Source: Datnioides undecimradiatus (Eukaryota > Chordata > Actinopteri > Lobotiformes > Datnioididae). Taken from it: a DNA stretch of 64,000 nucleotides. A program made the position numbers and the translations under genes. Below, in pieces: positions 57,096 to 64,000 of the stretch. Position 1 is the stretch's first letter, and every line of letters starts with the position of its first letter. The notes below the pieces were generated by a model. It was not told the origin of the DNA, made no database searches, and saw only the letters and a list, made by a program, of their open reading frames with translations. The DNA lies in the NCBI GenBank assembly GCA_008933995.1, contig WARS01000981.1, positions 744,001 through 808,000 on the forward strand. The letters run 5' to 3'.

Positions 57096-60000
57096 TCTAC
57101 GGTTTTGTCCGTTTGCCGTGTCGCGGTTCCGATCGTTTGCAAATTTACGCTCACCTCTCAGGTTGTGAAATTTGCGCAAAAAAAGCGCCATTCAGTCATA
57201 TTTTCACCGCTGCCGCAAATACTCCCGACGTTGAAGTTGCACGGTGCGTTTTATTTGAGTCGAACGGCTTTAATTTGGACTGTCAAAGTTGGCGCGTTTG
57301 TCCAAAATCAACAAAAACAAACAGTAAATGATATTTAATGTAAAATACCTAGCGCTCACATTCAACTCCGAGGTTTTTTTGTGTTTGAGGAAAATGATTC
57401 TAGACAGTGGCGCCTCTGTGTGTGTACGCACTCTGCCTGTGTGTGTGTCAGTTTTTGTTTATTTGTGACAAAAATAAACAAACAACCACAGCCTACTCGT
57501 GCCAAAGTGAAGAAAATATAAATCACCTGCAGTTTGAAATGTTCCCTTTGTATTGTTAAACGCAATAGCCCGGGTCTTCCCGTGATTTGCTCCTTTGTGT
57601 CTAACTTGTGACAGGCGTCATTTCCTGCTTGCAGTTTATGAAGAACACTTTCTCAAAAGTCAAACAACGCAGTTATTTTTACTAATACGGCTGAATTTCC
57701 AGAAAATTATAAAGCTGAGCGCAGATACTTTGCTCACGTGTGTGTCTGTGCAAAGGTCAAACAGGGAATCTCACTCTGGTGCAGGTCGTGGTGAATTCAT
57801 CTGCGATTGAAGGGTTTCTGTTGCATAAACTGTCTGCATCTCAGCGAGGGCTGGTGTTTACTCTCAGCCTCCCCCTGCCCTGAAAAGCCTCTCTGGACTG
57901 AACACTGGGCTTCTTTGTGCGCCGCTCGCCACTTTCTATTTCAGATGACTAGTTTATTCCACAATTGCTCAAATGACCATTTCGCTCGTAGGAGACGTTC
58001 GACTGGGTGTGAAACGCCGTTGGTGCCGTTCGACAGGGACCTGTGTCCCTTTGCGCAGCTCGTCTCGAACACCGGGGCCCGGTGCCGTTTGATTTTAACG
58101 ATCTTGCGGTTAAAAAGGCAAAGACCTGCAGGTCGTTTGCTGTGTTTTTGGCAGTTTTCTGTCTTGACTCATCCATTCGGCTGTCAGCTTTGATCTCTGC
58201 TCCTCAGATATCACATAAATGTACCTGTTCATACACAAATCTAGCCAACATTTAAATAAAAATACATATAAATCAAATATTTCCTCGTGTAGCTCAGGAG
58301 TTCCAACTCCAGCGTTGCTTAACTACAGTCTCTCATCTGTCGGTGGTTAAAATGTTCCGACTGTATACTGCAGTCGAAGTAAAGGCCCCTCACAGCTAAG
58401 ACTATAGTCAGAGCATTGGGAGTACATTAGCTTAATTAAATATGCCTGAACCATTTGTTTACTAATCATCTGCCTCCCTGAGAAATCACAATGGCGATTT
58501 AGACCACTTTAGCTCCTTTCGTCAGACGCATTCGGCAGGTGCACAGCGCCGAGCACAAAATCCCACAAGGAGCCAAACTCCCCCCCCCCCCCGTGAAAGT
58601 AAACGCTTTGAAAGACACTGCTGTCGCTGCTGTGACTTGCTGCAGAAAGACCAAAAGAAGGTCCGTTACCTTTTTACACCATTCAAACGACAGCGCGCCT
58701 TGTTTTGCGCCACCTTGGGGTCTCGGAGTGGATGATTCGGGCTGGGGATGGATTTCAAAAGCGCGCGTGCGCGCACTCGACCGAGACGCACGCACGGGCG
58801 CACTCTAACGCAAGAGTGGAAACGCGTCGCTACCAGTCACCCTCAGTGATGTTTGTTCTTTGTTGTGATGTACCCCACACGGCTCTACATATTGTCAGAT
58901 AGAGATAATGCCAATTTAGTTTATCCCCCAAACCCTGCTGAGATCTTAATTGATGATTTGTGTCATTGGACAAGCAGCCCGGGGGCATATTTGGTGCTGC
59001 GAAATGCTTCGACACTATTTGCATATTCCCATTCCTGCTATATGGCTAAATTGCATGATGAGGTGTGGTGCTGTGCATTCCTGCAGCTTTTGGGGGGGAT
59101 AATCACTAATAAAGTGATTCAGTCACACTAAATGAAGGAAGTAAACAGAGCGAGGAGAGCATATGTTACAAACCAATTTAAGCATTTATGTATGGCCATA
59201 AAGCAATTGAGGAAATTAAACCACAAGCAAATGTCTTGTCGTTTCCTTCGCCTTTGCCTCTAATTCCGCCCCGCGTGGTGCCAAAGAAGCCAATGCGTCA
59301 TTTTTGAGAAGATCTACGGTCTTCTCTGCAGTCTTGTAAGACTAATAGGCCTTACATGGGCATGATCCATTTTCCCAGCAATCAGATTGTGCGATGTCTA
59401 ATTTGTTTTTGAGGGGCCTCACTTTCTTAAATCAGGCAGGAAAAAGAGAGAGGATGTTTGGAATTATTCATAAGGCTTTAGTCTGCCGGGTATCCTCGGT
59501 GGAGTGCATCTAGGTCCTGTTCCGGGCCCGTGAGCAATGTGATGTAGGCTAGTTTTCTCATGTTCAATAGAGCAGCAATTCTTAAGACAATTGTGTTGTG
59601 TTGCATGTTTCAGTCTTGTCTGGGCCCTCGCAGGTCATGCCCACTAAGCCTGCTTGATCCCTATTGCTCTCAAGAGAAGGCAGAGGCCTGTTTATACCGT
59701 CAGACAGCTCAGCTTAAGGACAGCCCTCGCATGCTTACCCTTGCTCATTCCGCAGCCAGTGCTGCGTTGGCATGGCTCTAAGTAAGCCACCAGGGAGTGG
59801 GGTCGGAGAGAGATGGATTGGCTTGATTTATGCTCCAAGAGGAGCAGCAGGCAAATTTAATGATCCTCCATACTGTCAACATCACGGAGCTTTGTTTCTG
59901 GAAGGACATAAAGACGTCATGAAAATACATCCAGCACAGGGCTCTGGCGTGGTTAATAAGTTTGGCAGCTGTAGTCACACAGCGGTGGCATTGTGTCGCA

Positions 60001-63000
60001 CGGGAGCTTTACTGCTGACGCATCAATGGGACATTTGAAAACCCCCCCACATTTGCTTAGTTTCAGATTGACTGATCCAACGCAAAACTTTAAAAGAGGC
60101 TGTATGGAAGTAAAATGACTATCACAAGTTGGTTTAATGAATTCAGTGCAGATTTTAACTGATTAGATCTGAGCTCCTCAGTAAAATGAGGTGTTGCCTT
60201 GCCACAGCTCTAGCTTTGGTGCCACAACGATGCCTCTGGTGATATCACAACAACAAACTCTACAGCAAGTGTATGCAGGTGATCAGATATTACCTTAAAA
60301 ATCTGTTTTTTTGGGGGGCAAATCATACCCAGGGTATGAGCAGCAAGTTATCTCAATATGGTTTTTGCTCCTCGTGGATCATCAAAACATCTTCTGCTGA
60401 AAAAATAGAAATACCTCGATGTCAGAAAAATCCATACCAGTCTGCAGAATGTGATTCAGTGATTGATTGGGCTCGGTGCATTGGATTCAGCCAGCCCTGC
60501 AGACAGTCCTCAGACAAACTTTTAGAAATGCTCTCCACCGCACGACAACGCGGGGATGTGTGCTCGAGCGCTGAACGCCACAGCATGGAAGAAGCCACAC
60601 AAAGGCTTTAGTCATTAGGTAATGATTTTAACATCAGTCCACTGATTGCATTCCTTTTTTCAGACGGGGGGGAATGAAAACCCAGCAGGGACGCATTCCA
60701 TAAACTAAGTCGAAGCCACAGCATAGAATGGAGGACCTAAGGACAGCAGGATGCACACAGTGTTTACAGTGGGTGAGGTTTCAAAGGCGTGTAAAGTAGG
60801 CTACTTCCACTCTCTAACGTCCTGTGTATTCACAGCCTTGGTATAAATTGCTTTTGATGTCATATTTTTGTGGGAAAAAAAACAATTAAAACATATTATT
60901 TTTAGACATCAGCGGTTATTATTCAAGGATCAAGCACGAAATCAAATTAGCAACAGCTTATTATGTATTCTGCATTTAAAGACCTTTAACAAGAGCCTGA
61001 ACCTCATTGTGCCTTTTGGTTCTTATCTCTGGTGGAATGTAGATAATCCTAATAAATGAGTAGGGCTTCACACGGAGAAATATGAAGCCTGCCAGTAAAT
61101 CCTGAATTTATTATATTTGAGAGTCCTGGTAACAGCTGAGCTGGGCGAGGTTCAAAATATTTGATTTGAATTCAGCAGCAGATCATAGCGGAGAAAATCC
61201 CACCAAGCACCGTGTGGCTGCATATTTGTGCTTCCCTCAGAAAATGAATAAATGCAAGGGCCAAAATGGTGTCACCGCCGCTGAAAGGCTCCCCCAGTGT
61301 AATACACTTTAAAACTTAGTTAAGAGTGAAATGTCAATGTTGGTTTTTCATGCTAATCGCGCTGACTTAACACCGCGCATTAATAACACAGAGTACAGCG
61401 TGCAGAAGTGGCGGCGGCTCGCTCCCGCCGGCACAATTGTATGTTTTCGGCGCGCGGCTTGATTCGCAGCAGAATCGCTCTCGTGTTATGTTGCTCTTTG
61501 ACTTAAGCGTCAGCCGTTCAGTACTGCAGGTACAGTCCCAGCTGTTATGCAGCACCGCGGTGCTGCTGCCAGCGGGAAGGCTGTTCCCCCTCTCTGAGAG
61601 TAACTTTTATTACAAAGTTGAAGACAAACAGGCGCAGCTTAACAGCCGAGTACACATCAACAGAAGCTATTTTCGTGAACACAAAGCTAACTTATATCGC
61701 CGTCACGCTGTGTCTGCATCTCTGATCACCTCCTCAAGTTGTTTTGCTCACTCTTGGATACATTTAGAGCCGTGCTAATCCGCAGATGAGCAGCGGGAGG
61801 AGACGGGCTGGGTGCCCGGGACACAAGGTGACATGTGAAAAGTTTGCAGCAGAGATGAAATATTAGCCTTTTTTTTGAAATGGCGGTAGGTGGAATTTCC
61901 AAACCACCCCGCTTTGATTATTGGCAGAGCGTCTCATTGAAGTCTGCTGCACTTTGAATAAAAACGCAACGGCGCTAAAGTTGTGACCTCCAAAAGGCTA
62001 TTTACTGGAGCGCGGTTCCATTTTTCAGAATCCTCTCCAAAGATATTATTCAAGTGTTTTGCTCTTTCTGCCACTCACATCTCATCTGAATGTTTCAGCC
62101 TATTGCACTCCAGGACACCATTGATCTGAAGGACAATATTCCCACTCAGCCTATAGCTGCTCCTTTATTTCGACATTAGACTTAAACAAAAGCGGCTCTC
62201 TCTCCAAATCCATTTGTATACCTCTCCGTTAATCTCCAAGTGGTCTCTGCAGATGCCTGATGAAACACTTGTTAGTGCACAAGCTCTTGGGTGAAACAGC
62301 AGCTTATCAGCAGACTTTAAGTGAAAGCACTGTACGGCGGCAAGGACGGAATAATTTGCCCTAATGCATTTTAGTGATCGCTCTTATTAGCTGCAAATGA
62401 CTTTTTTTATGTAGTTCTGCCCCCTCCCCCCGTAAAAGTGCCATGATTTTATGACGGCGCGGGCCTCGGCCGCAGTGCATTTCATTTTCCGCGGGAAGGC
62501 TACATCTTTTATGGTGTTTCATAAGACGTGTCGCTCTTAAAATATTAAAGAAGGACTACACTGTTTTATACCTGGATTAGATTTCATTATAGGCTTTCGG
62601 CATCCCGGATGCCTCGGTGCTGCTGGATCCGCGTCCAAACCGTCAACGCCTGTGACGCAGTAAAACAAAGTTACCCTGGAGATCATTTTAAGTGCTGCTA
62701 ATGTAACACGACACATCAGGTTTGGGGACAAGCAGCCCCCCAGCCCCCTCCCCTTAGAAATTCTGATCATGTAAAAATAATTTGCAACCATTAAAATGAA
62801 TAAATATCGTAGACGAATGTATGTTCGTATGTTAACCAAGTCTCAGATCTTCTGCATGAACGCTTCTGCAAAAAGCATTTCATAAGTTTTCCCAAAGTAT
62901 ACCTTTTAAATACAATCTCCAATGATAGCATTAAAACACGATTATTTAATGTTATGGGTATATTTTTATTTATTTATTATCATATTTAGCACCTCTAAGG

Positions 63001-64000
63001 TTAGTCAAAGATTAGTCTACTTCCAAGTATATAGAAAAGGTCAATGGTGACTGGAGACATGAGATAAGATGTGTTAACTCAGTAAAGCTAACCGCTCACC
63101 GGACTCAGGGCGGTTTTTTTGTACACTGTGCATGGCCGTCGTCCACGGCGACCATATCCGAGCGCCTTGCACACGGTGCGTGGCGCGTTTTTGCACTGTT
63201 CCCTGGAACAGAGAGCAGCAGTTTGATCTCATGGCCAAGGTGTTCTCCTCAAAGCTGGACAATGAAGTAAGAAGCACGTAAATGAAGTTCTATAGGAGAC
63301 AGCTGCTGGGCGCACAAAGCCTTTAAGTGCTCCCAGCTCCATTATCATAAACATTCGGCTCGTGTGCTATTATTTTCCACTTATGACGCATCATATGGAG
63401 AAGTGCACAGATACACGGTGTACGTGAGACCTGTGTATGGCCGGTTTTACAGATATAGCTTTAAATTAGTGGCAACACCAGGTTTACTTTAAGGTTTTAA
63501 TTAAATCCAATGGTTCCTCAGTCGATTCATCTGTGCTGTGGTCGAACTGAAAACTTTTATGTGTTGCACGTTGTTTCAGTCAGGCCAGGCAGCGCCTTGT
63601 GGATGTCGTAAATCCCTAAAACAATTTCCACAGAGGCTGAGTTTTACAAGTCGGAGAAATTAGCTTTGGTGAAACAGGGTTTTTTTTCCTTTTTGCGGTG
63701 ATGTCAGAGGCTCTGAGGTTATCTCGGGAGTTAAAATTCTTGAATGCAGCCCTGCTATGACATGGCTGGAGGTCTGAATAAACACCGCCTGCGAAAAAAT
63801 AATTTCTGCAGAATAACACAGGGGAGCGGTTACTCCGAACATCATCTGCCCGTGTGAAACGCGGGGCTGTGCAGCAATTGTCGTCCTGGCCGTGTTCATC
63901 GTCCTTGCTTTCTCCTCTCCTCACTCCATTACATTCAGAACATTATGACTTTGCTGAGAGTGTGCGGAAACACGAGGGCCACCGGCATTAACCTCGAGTT
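57091..64000 (+). other. non-coding DNA, probably pknox2 first intron
   Basis: No coding exon recognised on either strand. It includes a C-run (58580-58592) and AT-rich, unique, motif-dense blocks at about 58900-59110, 59160-59560 and 62100-62530 that resemble conserved non-coding elements. Assignment to pknox2 rests on synteny only. Confidence 0.4.
59018..59025 (+). promoter_or_regulatory. octamer (POU) motif
   Basis: Exact ATTTGCAT inside an enhancer-like AT-rich block (58900-59110) that also has TTAATTGATGAT and CATTCC words. Confidence 0.35.

Noticed and set aside
56532-64000. Search for PKNOX2 coding exons (PREP N-terminal and homeodomain)
   Set aside because: No frame on either strand resembles them, so only a non-coding 5' region is proposed.

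Overview
The window looks like teleost fish genomic DNA. Coding exons are short, follow GT/AG rules and are separated by introns of about 0.1 to 3 kb. CA/TG microsatellites are abundant, and the gene set and orientation match the vertebrate ROBO3-ROBO4-TMEM218-PKNOX2 neighbourhood (human 11q24). Species cannot be fixed from the sequence. All exon calls come from reading translations, splice sites and phase continuity by eye; no search was run.

Layout. (1) About 1-19999, plus strand: the 3' two thirds of robo3, an axon-guidance receptor. The window enters in an intron, so the signal peptide, Ig1-Ig4 and the first half of Ig5 lie upstream. Exons from 4008 encode the end of Ig5, three FN3 domains, one membrane helix and a cytoplasmic tail with CC0-, CC1-, CC2- and CC3-like motifs. 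A likely 3' UTR ends at an AATAAA at 19974. (2) About 20000-28064: the gene-free gap between two tail-to-tail genes, with a CTCF-like site and a CpG-dense patch. (3) 28065-39354, minus strand: a complete robo4 in 18 coding exons (3174 nt, 1057 codons plus stop), with signal peptide, three Ig and two FN3 domains, a membrane helix and a tail with CC0- and CC2-like motifs. A 451-bp solo LTR with a perfect 5-bp target duplication sits 18 nt from one of its splice acceptors. (4) 42641-42839, minus strand: an orphan signal-peptide exon ending in phase 1. It could be an alternative first exon of robo4, as in the ROBO1/DUTT1 pair. (5) 42840-48562: apparently non-coding DNA with enhancer-like patches. 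(6) 48863-54026, minus strand: complete tmem218 (3 coding exons, 115 aa), a small ciliary transition-zone membrane protein. (7) About 54400-64000: non-coding DNA with a CRE, a good plus-strand splice donor at 56531 and conserved-looking AT-rich blocks. By synteny this is probably the 5' end and first intron of pknox2, but no pknox2 coding exon is visible.

Functionally, robo3 and robo4 are convergent members of one receptor family (Slit/Netrin/NELL guidance in neurons; vascular guidance and stability in endothelium). tmem218 is an unrelated housekeeping/ciliary gene that probably sits as a bystander beside a developmental regulator, pknox2.
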